This document shows positions 1 through 8,032 of a DNA stretch of 64,000 nucleotides, one piece after another. Below the pieces are notes generated by a model. It was not told the origin of the DNA, searched no databases, and was given only the letters and a program-made list of their open reading frames with translations. The position numbers were made by a program, and so were the translations under genes. Source of the DNA: Anaerolineae bacterium (lineage in GTDB: Bacteria; Chloroflexota; Anaerolineae; Aggregatilineales; J027); contig JAJTXY010000016.1 in NCBI GenBank assembly GCA_021463865.1, positions 1 to 64,000 on the forward strand, read 5' to 3'. Each line of letters starts with the position of its first letter. Position 1 is the stretch's first letter.

Positions 1-150
1 ACGCACCTTTGCTTGGTTAGGCAAGTTTCGGCGTTTGAGCAAAGATTATGAGCGTTGGCCGCTTTGTAGTGAAGGCATGATTTATCTCGCCTCCATTTTT
101 ACCTTACTCAAACGCTTTCCTTGCTAATTTTCAGATGGATTCTTAGTGTG
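1..150 (+). mobile_element. Right end of an IS5-family insertion sequence (left part outside window)
   Basis: The first 127 bases are the 3' end of a transposase frame. They are followed directly by an AT-rich stretch, TTTTCAGATGGATTCTTAG at 129-147, which has the position and look of a terminal inverted repeat in this family. The left end and any target duplication lie outside the window, so the exact boundary cannot be set. The element abuts the promoter region of gnd. Confidence 0.5.
2..127 (+). CDS. IS5-family transposase, C-terminal fragment (5' truncated by window edge)
   Basis: The second frame from the window start is open for 41 codons and ends with TAA at 125-127. The peptide begins RTFAWLGKFRRLSKDYE, the hallmark C-terminal block of IS5-type DDE transposases, which carries the last catalytic Glu (in KDYE). 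It ends with a hydrophobic stretch (MIYLASIFTLLKR), also usual for the family. Whether the full gene is intact cannot be judged, because the rest is upstream of the window. Confidence 0.75.
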   Translation, partial: RTFAWLGKFRRLSKDYERWPLCSEGMIYLASIFTLLKRFPC

Positions 151-199
151 CATCGCAACATTTCAACAGTTTTTGGCAAATCTCTAAGGAGCAGTAGCT

Positions 200-1105
200 A
201 TGCAGATCGCAATGGTGGGCTTGGGGCGAATGGGTGCTAATATGACCAAACGCCTGTTACAGGGCGGACATCAGGTCGTTGCATTTGACTTAAGTGAAGA
301 CGCGATTCGTGCATCTGAGGCGGAAGGAGCAATTGCCGCACGCACGTTGGAAGAGATCACCCAAAAACTAGCCGCCCCTCGCACCGTCTGGGTGATGGTT
401 CCGGCGGGCGACCCCACCGAAAAGACACTGATGACCCTGACCGAAAAATTATCCGCAGGGGACATCATTATTGATGGTGGCAACAGCAATTATAAGGAAA
501 CCATGCGCCGCGCCGAGGCCGTCAGCGCCAAAGGTCTGCATTTTGTAGATGTAGGCACCAGCGGTGGGGTGTGGGGACTCAAAGAAGGCTATAGTATGAT
601 GGTCGGCGGGGAAAAAGACGTCGTGGAACGCCTGCGGCCTATTTTTGAGACACTTGCTCCGAGTCCTGATTTAGGTTGGGGCCATGTCGGACCAAGTGGA
701 TCAGGGCACTTTGTCAAAATGGTGCATAATGGCATTGAATATGGTTTGATGCAGGCTTACGCTGAAGGTTTTGAGATTATGCGGGCCAAAGAAGAATTTC
801 ACCTCGACCTCTATCAAATCGCCGAAATTTGGCGGCATGGCAGTGTGGTACGTTCTTGGTTGCTTGACCTCACGGCTAATGCACTCAAAGCCGACCCTGA
901 ACTCCCCGGAATCAAAGGTTGGGTGGCGGATTCTGGTGAGGGTCGCTGGACGGTATTTGAGTCCATTGACCAAGATGTGCCTGCCCCGGTCATTATCATG
1001 TCATTACTCATGCGATTTATCAGCCGTCAAGAAGACAGTTATGCTGCTAAATTGTTGGCAGCGATGCGCAATCAATTTGGTGGACACGCGGTCAAGCACG
1101 AATAA
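200..1105 (+). CDS. gnd: 6-phosphogluconate dehydrogenase, decarboxylating, short NAD-type
   Basis: Oxidises and decarboxylates 6-phosphogluconate to ribulose 5-phosphate in the cytosol. The Rossmann motif GLGRMG is at residues 7-12. The substrate segments DGGNSNYKE (92-100), SGGVWG (121-126) and GSGHFVKMVHNG (167-178) are intact. At 301 residues it belongs to the short class rather than the ~470-residue class. Asp30 closes the second beta strand (VVAFD), a residue that generally favours NAD+ over NADP+, so NAD+ preference is an inference. An AAGGAG sequence precedes the ATG. It is followed 18 bases later by zwf and then by pgl, so all three oxidative pentose phosphate steps are encoded together. 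Confidence 0.95.
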   Translation: MQIAMVGLGRMGANMTKRLLQGGHQVVAFDLSEDAIRASEAEGAIAARTLEEITQKLAAPRTVWVMVPAGDPTEKTLMTLTEKLSAGDIIIDGGNSNYKETMRRAEAVSAKGLHFVDVGTSGGVWGLKEGYSMMVGGEKDVVERLRPIFETLAPSPDLGWGHVGPSGSGHFVKMVHNGIEYGLMQAYAEGFEIMRAKEEFHLDLYQIAEIWRHGSVVRSWLLDLTANALKADPELPGIKGWVADSGEGRWTVFESIDQDVPAPVIIMSLLMRFISRQEDSYAAKLLAAMRNQFGGHAVKHE

Positions 1106-1123
1106 AACAAGGACGTATACATC

Positions 1124-2599
1124 ATGACTACCACGCGGCAAACCACTGTTGTAATTTTCGGCGCTTCAGGTGATCTCACCAACCGCAAGCTGATTCCCGC
1201 TTTGTTTAACTTGCATCTCAAACATCGGCTGCCAGAGAAGTTTTCGGTGGTGGGAGTCTCGCGTTCGCCATTTTCCCATGAGGATTTTCGCAAAAAGGTG
1301 GAAGAGGGGGTCAAGGAATTTAGTCCGGCAACCTATAACCCTCGCCGTTGGGCCAGATTTGCCGAATCCATCTATTATCATTCTGGCGACAGTACCAAAC
1401 TCGAAGATGTGCATGAATTACACAAGTTTCTGAATGATCTGGAAGATAGCAAAGCGAATCGGCTGTATTATCTTTCCACCGCTCCATCACTGTATATCCC
1501 GACAGCGGAAAATCTTGGCCTCACCGAAATGGCGGATGAACACAATGGCTGGCGACGCCTGATTGTTGAAAAGCCGTTTGGGGTGGATTTAGCATCAGCA
1601 CAACAGCTAAATTGGGCACTGCACAAAATCTTCAAAGAGGAGCAGATTTACCGGATTGACCACTATCTCGGTAAAGAAACCGCCCAAAATATCCTGTTCC
1701 TACGTTTTGCCAACACGATTTTGGAGCCGGTTTGGAATCGCAATTATGTAGATCATATTCAAATCACGGTTTCCGAAAGTGTAGATGTCGGGCATCGCGC
1801 TGGCTATTACGACCAGTCAGGGGTAGTCAGGGATATGTTCCAAAACCACCTCCTGCAATTGCTGGCATTGGTCACGAAAGAACCCCCTTCAACACTCGAT
1901 GCTGATGCGCTACGAAATGAGAAATCCAAAGTGTTCGCCGCCATCCCGCCCATCAATCTAAAAGATACAGTGCGGGCACAATATGACGGCTATGGTGAGA
2001 TAGAGGGAGTTGCTCCCAATTCTCAAACGCCCACGTATGCGGCATTGAAGCTCTATATCAATAACTGGCGCTGGGAAGGGGTGCCGTTTTATCTACGCTC
2101 TGGCAAGGCAATGGCAGCCAAGACCAGTGAAATCAACGTCGTGTTTCGCCGTCCGCCCCTGACTATGTTTGAGAATGGCACAGATGAGAGCTTTACCAAC
2201 AATGTGCTGACGATTCGGATTCAGCCGGACGAAGGCACATCATTGAAATTTGAGGCCAAGATGCCGGATGCGAACGTGACACGCTCGGTGGTGATGGATT
2301 TTAACTATGCCACCTCCTTCGGCGAATGCCTGATACCCGACGCTTACGAACGCCTATTGCACGATGCCCTAAATGGTGACGCCACCCTGTTTACCCGCAG
2401 CGACAATATTGAATATGCGTGGAAAATCATTGATCCAGTGATTCATGGTTGGGAAACCTCACCCCAAGCGCCGCCATTAGTGACCTATCCAGTTGGGAGT
2501 TGGGGGCCGAAACAAGCGGATGAATTGATGGGGAAGGGACGGGTTTGGCTGCAATTAGAAGGTATGAATGGTAATGATACAAGTGGTGACGCAAAATGA
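1124..2599 (+). CDS. zwf: Glucose-6-phosphate 1-dehydrogenase
   Basis: First step of the oxidative pentose phosphate pathway: glucose 6-phosphate to 6-phosphoglucono-lactone. The coenzyme motif GASGDLTNRKL is at residues 13-23. The active-site block RIDHYLGKE is at about 177-185, with the usual catalytic His region. A conserved AGYYDQSGVVRDM segment follows. The length of 491 residues is normal. Its last four bases overlap the start of pgl (ATGA arrangement), so translation is probably coupled. The order gnd-zwf-pgl makes a complete three-gene pathway unit. Confidence 0.97.
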   Translation: MTTTRQTTVVIFGASGDLTNRKLIPALFNLHLKHRLPEKFSVVGVSRSPFSHEDFRKKVEEGVKEFSPATYNPRRWARFAESIYYHSGDSTKLEDVHELHKFLNDLEDSKANRLYYLSTAPSLYIPTAENLGLTEMADEHNGWRRLIVEKPFGVDLASAQQLNWALHKIFKEEQIYRIDHYLGKETAQNILFLRFANTILEPVWNRNYVDHIQITVSESVDVGHRAGYYDQSGVVRDMFQNHLLQLLALVTKEPPSTLDADALRNEKSKVFAAIPPINLKDTVRAQYDGYGEIEGVAPNSQTPTYAALKLYINNWRWEGVPFYLRSGKAMAAKTSEINVVFRRPPLTMFENGTDESFTNNVLTIRIQPDEGTSLKFEAKMPDANVTRSVVMDFNYATSFGECLIPDAYERLLHDALNGDATLFTRSDNIEYAWKIIDPVIHGWETSPQAPPLVTYPVGSWGPKQADELMGKGRVWLQLEGMNGNDTSGDAK

Positions 2600-3318
2600 G
2601 TGAAGTTCGTCGCTATTCGGATGCCAATCATTTAGCCCATGCAGCAGCAGAATTGTTCGTAACCCTATCTAAACCCGCCATTGCCGAACAGGGTCGTTTT
2701 ACAGTGGCCCTCTCGGGTGGTTCGACTCCCAAAGCCCTTTATCAACTGTTGGCACGCGAACCCTATGCCAACCAAATTGAATGGCCGCATGTGCATATCT
2801 TTTGGGGGGATGAGCGCTGTGTCTCCCGCGATCACCCCGACAGCAACTATCGCATGGCACGCGAGACCCTCTTACAATATGTGCCGCTGCTGCCGGAAAA
2901 TATCCACCCGATGCACGGAGATATTGATCCGGCCCAAGCCTCGGCAGAATATGAGCAGCAATTGCGAATATTTTTTGGTAATGGCTTGCCCATGTTTGAC
3001 CTCATCTTATTGGGGATGGGAGATGATGGACACACTGCATCATTATTCCCCGGTACGGCAGCGATTCACGAACAAAATCGCTGGGTAATCGGCCATTATG
3101 TCGAAAAACTGGAAACATGGCGATTGACTCTAACCCCCCCTGTGATTAATGCGGCGGCGCAGGTCACATTTCTAGTGGCTGGTAAATCCAAAGCCGAACG
3201 ACTGCATGATGTTTTAAAAGGGCCATATCAACCTGATGTGCTGCCTGCGCAGATTGTTAAACCAACCGAGGGCCGATTAGTATGGCTAGTAGATGAAGAG
3301 GCCGCCACACTACTTTGA
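2596..3318 (+). CDS. pgl: 6-phosphogluconolactonase
   Basis: Hydrolyses 6-phosphogluconolactone to 6-phosphogluconate, linking Zwf to Gnd. It is a 240-residue SugI/DevB-type protein with LSGGSTPK (39-46), WGDERCV (70-76) and LGMGDDGHTASLFPG (about 139-153), the characteristic blocks of this family. It starts in a 4-base overlap with zwf. No clear intrinsic terminator is visible between this gene and the next one, 184 bases downstream. Confidence 0.95.
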   Translation: MSEVRRYSDANHLAHAAAELFVTLSKPAIAEQGRFTVALSGGSTPKALYQLLAREPYANQIEWPHVHIFWGDERCVSRDHPDSNYRMARETLLQYVPLLPENIHPMHGDIDPAQASAEYEQQLRIFFGNGLPMFDLILLGMGDDGHTASLFPGTAAIHEQNRWVIGHYVEKLETWRLTLTPPVINAAAQVTFLVAGKSKAERLHDVLKGPYQPDVLPAQIVKPTEGRLVWLVDEEAATLL

Positions 3319-3502
3319 TACGAACGCCTTACGATGATACAACGTTGATGCTCCGCTAACGAATTTCTATCACAAACTCCTGTTAAAATGAAAATATCAA
3401 TTCAATTACGTGACTCACGCCATGATTCCTTTGGTGGGGAATCAGTCGGATTTCTTCAGTAAATTCCATTAAGCACAGCGAGTGTGAGGAGAGGTAAGGA
3501 TC

Positions 3503-5008
3503 ATGAAACGATTTATCCCGTTGATAGTGGTGGTCGCCCTAGTGATGGCCTTGTTTGGCCTAGCGAGCCAACCTACATCGGCATCAAATGAAGTAAACCC
3601 AGCAGTTGGGGCAAATCTGCAATCCGGTAATGCCTCGTGGATTGGTGATTTCTATAACAATCCTTATTTCATCGAACCAAAGGTCTTGAGCGCTAATACG
3701 GGTGTGATTGCTTTTAACTGGGGCACGAATTCACCAGCCAGTGGTGTCCCAGCCGATGGATTTAGCGTTCGGTGGGGCGCACGGCCTACCTTCGCCGCTG
3801 GCACCTATCGGTTCTACATTCTGGCCGATGACGGCATTGCGATTACCTTTGACTTCAGCAATACCATCATTAATACGCTCGACAGCCCACAACCGGGTGT
3901 GACCCTAACCCGCGATGTTGTCTTGACGGCAGGTGTCCATCATATTCAGGTGGATTACCGTGAAAATGGTACCAACGCCTTTGTCTATCTGACATGGGCT
4001 AATCTTGCCAGCAACCCAACCGGCCCCAATTTCCCGGCTGCATCAACCGGTACCAGCAACTATGGAACTGGCACTACCCCTAGCACGGGCAGCAACACCG
4101 CAGTGGTCAGCACTAACACCCTCAATGTGCGCTCTGGCCCCGGTACGGAATTCAGTATTCTCACGAAGATTTTCCGGGGTAATGCGGTTACCTTATTGGG
4201 CCGCAACACCAACGGTACGTGGGCCAAGATTCGTACCGCATCAGGTGTGGAGGGTTGGGTTTCTACAGCCTTGATTCTGCCAAATGTGGCAATCAGTTCA
4301 CTGCCTGATCTGTCAGGATCAGTCGTTAGTCCCACGCCCATTCCCCCTGTCACGGGCAATGCGGCAACGGTTAATACGGGACGTCTAAATGTGCGTCAAG
4401 GACCGGGAACCAACTTTGCGGTGATCACCTTTGTCTCACGTGGCACTGTTGTACAGTTATTGGGTCGTACTGCCGATAATTTGTGGTTACTTGTCAAGAT
4501 TCCGGACGGACGTCAGGGCTGGCTGAGTGCCGCTTACGTCATTACCAACGTGCCGATTGGTAACTTGCCGATTACATCCGGCCCCGTTACCACTTTGCCA
4601 ACCCCGACTCCAATCGCGCCAACAACTAACGTCTGGTATGGGGAGTTCTTCAACAACAACTCACTAGCTGCCCCTGTTGTCTATACCCGTAGTGACAGCG
4701 CGGTTGCCTTCAACTGGGGTGCAGGTTCACCCGCTGGCAACATTGGCGTAGATAATTTCAGCGCCCGCTTTACCTCGGATGTCTATTTCGCGGCAGGCAC
4801 CTATCGGTTCACCGTGACAGCGGATGATGGGGTGCGTTTCTTCCTCGACAACGGGTTTGCGGGGATTGACACCTTCACGATTACCCAACCGAACGTGACA
4901 TTGACGGTGGATATTGCGATCTCCGCTGGTTATCACCGCCTGCAACTGGACTATCGTGAATACACCAGCGATGCCTTCCTCTATTTTAGTTGGGTGAAAA
5001 TCGCCTAA
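3503..5008 (+). CDS. Secreted PA14-like / SH3b / SH3b / PA14-like protein
   Basis: A 501-residue exported protein. Residues 1-27 are a Sec signal with basic MKR, a long hydrophobic core and a small-residue cleavage region. A PA14-like beta domain (about 45-172) is duplicated at the C terminus (about 375-501). Both copies share the pattern W-G-FYNN/FFNN, FNWG, SP, FSxR, AGTYRF, ADDG. Between them lie two bacterial SH3 domains (about 200-262 and 287-350) with LNVRSGPGT/LNVRQGPGT and a GWVS/GWLS ending, joined by Pro/Thr linkers. The likely role is carbohydrate or cell-surface binding; no catalytic domain is visible. The start is supported by a GGAGAGG sequence upstream and a strong terminator follows the stop. 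Confidence 0.85.
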   Translation: MKRFIPLIVVVALVMALFGLASQPTSASNEVNPAVGANLQSGNASWIGDFYNNPYFIEPKVLSANTGVIAFNWGTNSPASGVPADGFSVRWGARPTFAAGTYRFYILADDGIAITFDFSNTIINTLDSPQPGVTLTRDVVLTAGVHHIQVDYRENGTNAFVYLTWANLASNPTGPNFPAASTGTSNYGTGTTPSTGSNTAVVSTNTLNVRSGPGTEFSILTKIFRGNAVTLLGRNTNGTWAKIRTASGVEGWVSTALILPNVAISSLPDLSGSVVSPTPIPPVTGNAATVNTGRLNVRQGPGTNFAVITFVSRGTVVQLLGRTADNLWLLVKIPDGRQGWLSAAYVITNVPIGNLPITSGPVTTLPTPTPIAPTTNVWYGEFFNNNSLAAPVVYTRSDSAVAFNWGAGSPAGNIGVDNFSARFTSDVYFAAGTYRFTVTADDGVRFFLDNGFAGIDTFTITQPNVTLTVDIAISAGYHRLQLDYREYTSDAFLYFSWVKIA

Positions 5009-5040
5009 GATCACCTGAACTTCAGCGTAAGTTTGGAACA

Positions 5041-5074
5041 AGAGGTGGGTACATTAACCCGCCTCTTTGTATTT
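5041..5074 (+). terminator. Intrinsic terminator after the PA14/SH3 gene
   Basis: AGAGGTGGGT (5041-5050) pairs with ACCCGCCTCT (5057-5066) over 10 base pairs with one G-U. The loop is six bases and the hairpin is followed by TTGTATTT. It lies 33 bases after the stop codon. Confidence 0.8.
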
Positions 5075-5131
5075 GGATGTTAGGATTTGTTCAAATCATC
5101 CAAGCGTCAGAAAATCATCAGAATACCCCTC

Positions 5132-5160
5132 TTGAATCAATTTCTATTCCCTTTTATACT
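5132..5160 (+). promoter_or_regulatory. Sigma-70-type promoter for the MFS gene
   Basis: TTGAAT at 5132-5137 and TATACT at 5155-5160, spaced by exactly 17 bases. It lies downstream of the preceding terminator and about 110 bases before the MFS start. Predicted from sequence only. Confidence 0.55.
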
Positions 5161-5271
5161 GATAATACTCACATAGCGAGCAGACGAAAAAATACTTAAT
5201 TGCCTGCTTAGTCTAAATAGGCCAAAGTTTATTTATCTGCGTGTCTGCCGCACACCAAAAGCTGAGTATAT

Positions 5272-6549
5272 ATGCAACGTACATCTGAGTCCGTTCCCTC
5301 TGTGGAGCGGGAAAATTTCAACCATCTTGTCCAAGATATTGGTTGGTTCGGATTAGCTTTGCCTGCCACCACCCACTTTCTTTCGGCATTCGCTATTCGA
5401 TTGGGCGCTTCGGCTTCGCTACTGGGTCTCATGGCGGCTATCCCGTCGCTGATCGTGCTTATTTCAGCAGGATTAGCAGGATGGTGGGCCAAACGCTATC
5501 CGGACTCGATTCATGCCCTCTACTGGCCTGCATTAGGACAGCGGTTTGCGTTTTTGCTGCCTGCCCTTACGCCGTTTTTGCCTACCGAATGGCGACCCTA
5601 TTGGCTGGTAGCTGCGATTGCAATTCCTGCCTTACCACAGGGGATTTCAACCGTGCTGTTTTTGGTGATGATTCGAGAATCTGTCGAGAAGAGCCGCATT
5701 ACAACCCTTCTGAGTCGGCGTGCCCTATCGTTGAATCTGGGGGTCGGGATCAGTGCGTTTACACTTGGTTTCTGGTTAGATAACGCGCCCTTCCCCTTTA
5801 ACTATCAAGTAATGTACATGGGGGCGTTTATTTTGGCGCTGGTCAGTCTTTGGCACGTAAAGCAGACCAAGGTGCTGTTCCATGCTGAGACTCCAGAAGT
5901 TGAGGAAAGTAAAGAAAGCGTCTGGAAAACCGCTGGTTTCCGTAAGGCTGCAATCGTGGCGGGGCTTGCTCATATGACCTTCTTCTCGATTGTAGCGATG
6001 ACCCCTATGTTTTTGATGAAGAAACTAGGTGCGGATGAAAGTTTCCTCGCGTTTTATGCGCTAAGTGAATTGACGGCAGCAGCAACGGTTTCATTCTATA
6101 TCACCCGGATCATTAAACTACTTGGAAGTCGCACCTCTGTAGCGATTGGCCTAATGGGTACAGGGGTTGCAGCGGCAATTAACGCCATATCCCCGACTTT
6201 GGCCTTCACCTTAATTGGGGGTGCGTTGTCTGGTGCCTCATGGACAATAGCCGGTAATTCAACTTTCAGCTTTTTCAGTGAAAGCACCCCTCTTGAAAAC
6301 GCGACGCGCTATACACGGGTCTATACACAGGTGTTGTTCGCCGCGATGTTTGTTGGGCCGCTGATTGGGAGCAATCTGGTAGACTTGGTGCATATTGATC
6401 TTGCCAGCGTGCTGTTGTTTGGTGCGGCCCTGCGGTTTATGGCCGGCGCGGTTATCCAAGCGGATTTCGATTGGAACTTCCGCCATTGGCATATGCCATT
6501 TTCCCCATCCCGACTACATAGCGATTTTAGGAATTCAGGGCAGGACTAA
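5272..6549 (+). CDS. MFS-type membrane transporter
   Basis: A 425-residue polytopic membrane protein with about 12 hydrophobic segments in two halves separated by a polar central stretch (FHAETPEVEESKES, about residues 202-215). The N terminus has the major facilitator pattern of an amphipathic leader then helix pairs, and a short RYPDS turn stands at the usual loop 2-3 position. The substrate cannot be told from the sequence. No good Shine-Dalgarno precedes the ATG at 5272. It stands alone between a promoter and a terminator, so it is probably monocistronic. Confidence 0.8.
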   Translation: MQRTSESVPSVERENFNHLVQDIGWFGLALPATTHFLSAFAIRLGASASLLGLMAAIPSLIVLISAGLAGWWAKRYPDSIHALYWPALGQRFAFLLPALTPFLPTEWRPYWLVAAIAIPALPQGISTVLFLVMIRESVEKSRITTLLSRRALSLNLGVGISAFTLGFWLDNAPFPFNYQVMYMGAFILALVSLWHVKQTKVLFHAETPEVEESKESVWKTAGFRKAAIVAGLAHMTFFSIVAMTPMFLMKKLGADESFLAFYALSELTAAATVSFYITRIIKLLGSRTSVAIGLMGTGVAAAINAISPTLAFTLIGGALSGASWTIAGNSTFSFFSESTPLENATRYTRVYTQVLFAAMFVGPLIGSNLVDLVHIDLASVLLFGAALRFMAGAVIQADFDWNFRHWHMPFSPSRLHSDFRNSGQD

Positions 6550-6579
6550 CCCTTTCGCCTAAAATCTGGATTCTTACTG

Positions 6580-6609
6580 AGGCCGTGTGGTGCGCCCCGG
6601 CCTTTTGCA
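6580..6609 (+). terminator. Intrinsic terminator after the MFS gene
   Basis: AGGCCG (6580-6585) pairs with CGGCCT (6598-6603), followed by TTTTGC. It is a short GC-rich stem with a 12-base loop, 30 bases after the stop codon. Confidence 0.65.
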
Positions 6610-6690
6610 TTCTCCAAATCCTCTGTTGCGAAGGGCACACCCGAATATACAATCGGGGTGATTATATCTGTGAAATCTGATGGAAACGCT

Positions 6691-7014
6691 ATGAACGAAC
6701 AATATACGATTGGGATTGATGGCGGCGGCACAAATTTGCCGGTGATCGTCGTCCGGCCCGATCTAACCATCGTGGGGCGTGCTAATGCGGGTACGGCTAA
6801 CCCGAACGTGATTGGGCATGTGGAGACCATGAGACAACGCTTGTGTATGGATACGCCAGAAGTTGCTTTTACGGGTGGCCTCTGGACTTCCGATAATTTA
6901 TTGATCTGGACATTGTGTCAACACTTGGGGTTATCCAACATCCCGCAGCCACGTTATACCCCGGTGGTCGGTGCGGCACTTTTAGCCTTACAGCATTTGA
7001 AACAAAGGGTCTAG
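6691..7014 (+). pseudogene. Internally deleted BadF/BcrA-type sugar kinase (N-acetylglucosamine kinase-like) relic
   Basis: The 107-residue reading frame begins like a full BadF/BadG/BcrA/BcrD-family kinase, with IGIDGGGTN (the phosphate 1 motif) and the following strand GRANAGTANPN. It then jumps, after about residue 45, directly to the family's C-terminal block (VAFTGGLWTSDNLL...P-V-VGAALLAL). Family members are about 300 residues, so the middle two thirds (sugar-binding and ATP-binding lobes) are missing while the frame stays open. An in-frame ATG further upstream at 6658 is possible, but 6691 matches the family N terminus. It ends 2 bases before panC. It is most likely a decayed gene whose reading frame may still be translated ahead of panC. 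Confidence 0.7.
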
Positions 7015-7016
7015 CC

Positions 7017-7853
7017 ATGCGGGTGGTCAAAACAATTGTGGAAGTGCGCCAAATCCGTTGGGCCGACCCATCGCCAACATGGGGACTCGTACCCACAATG
7101 GGGGCACTGCATGAAGGTCATCTCGCATTGGTACGGCAGGCATTGGCGGAAAATGATCGGGTTGGGGTCAGCATTTTTGTTAATCCGATTCAGTTTAATC
7201 GGCGTGATGACCTCGAAAAGTATCCCCGTCCACTCGAACATGATTTAGCGATGCTGCAAGCCGAAGGGGTGCCTCTTGTCTGGACACCCGATGAGGCTGA
7301 AATGTATCCAACGGGCTTTCAGACCTACGTGTCGGTGGAGGATGTCACTCAAGTGTTGGAGGGGGCATCGCGTCCGGGCCATTTTCGCGGTGTGGCGACG
7401 GTGGTCTGTAAATTATTCAATGTGTTCCAACCCACTCGCGTTTATTTTGGGCAAAAAGATGCTCAACAGGTCGCTGTGATTCGTCAAATGGTGCGTGATT
7501 TAGCTTTTAATTTGGAGATTATCGCTTGCCCAACCCTACGCGAATCGGATGGACTAGCGATGAGTAGTCGAAATGTGCGCCTCAATACGGCTCAACGCCA
7601 AGCCGCGCTGGTGCTATATCGTGCGTTGACCATAGCCCAACAGGAATGGCAGTCGGGTCGCCGTGATGCTGAGCATTTACGCACCATCATGCGGCAAATC
7701 ATTGAAGCCGAGCCATTGGCAAAAATAGATTATGTCAGTGTGGCAGACACCATTTCATTGCAGGAGTTGAATGGCCCGGTTGAAAAAGCCTTGCTCAGTA
7801 TGGCGGTGTTTTTTGGTGAGGTACGGCTGATTGATAATGTGGTGATTGGATAA
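7017..7853 (+). CDS. panC: Pantothenate synthetase (pantoate--beta-alanine ligase)
   Basis: Condenses pantoate and beta-alanine with ATP in coenzyme A synthesis. It has VPTMGALHEGHLALV, including the HxGH nucleotidyl-transfer signature (about residues 25-39), then FVNPIQF, YFGQKDAQQ and the SSRN (KMSKS-like) motif near the middle. The length of 278 residues is normal. The frame is open 34 codons further upstream, but the family N terminus, the AAAGGG at about 7003 and the position just after the previous stop favour the ATG at 7017. No panB or panD lies nearby. Confidence 0.95.
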   Translation: MRVVKTIVEVRQIRWADPSPTWGLVPTMGALHEGHLALVRQALAENDRVGVSIFVNPIQFNRRDDLEKYPRPLEHDLAMLQAEGVPLVWTPDEAEMYPTGFQTYVSVEDVTQVLEGASRPGHFRGVATVVCKLFNVFQPTRVYFGQKDAQQVAVIRQMVRDLAFNLEIIACPTLRESDGLAMSSRNVRLNTAQRQAALVLYRALTIAQQEWQSGRRDAEHLRTIMRQIIEAEPLAKIDYVSVADTISLQELNGPVEKALLSMAVFFGEVRLIDNVVIG

Positions 7854-7950
7854 TATCGCCCTAGTGAAATTCTATGCTGCCCTAATAACCATTTTCTAAT
7901 CGGATTGATACTGTTGGTTGAGTTTACCATTCTATATTTTGGCAATCGAG

Positions 7951-7959
7951 TGTTATACT
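7951..7959 (+). promoter_or_regulatory. Extended -10 element upstream of lipoprotein gene
   Basis: TGTTATACT (TGn plus TATACT) lies about 75 bases before the GTG start of the lipoprotein gene. No good -35 hexamer is visible, which extended -10 promoters can do without. Confidence 0.4.
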
Positions 7960-8032
7960 TGCGACTGGCGCAGGTGGGTAGAGCGCCCCAATAGTATTAA
8001 TCAAGTTACATTTTGGTTGGAGGGATAGCGCG

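Noticed and set aside
6915..7016. A 34-codon N-terminal extension of PanC
   Set aside because: It has no PanC similarity and overlaps the kinase relic; the ATG at 7017 fits the family start and has an AAAGGG upstream.
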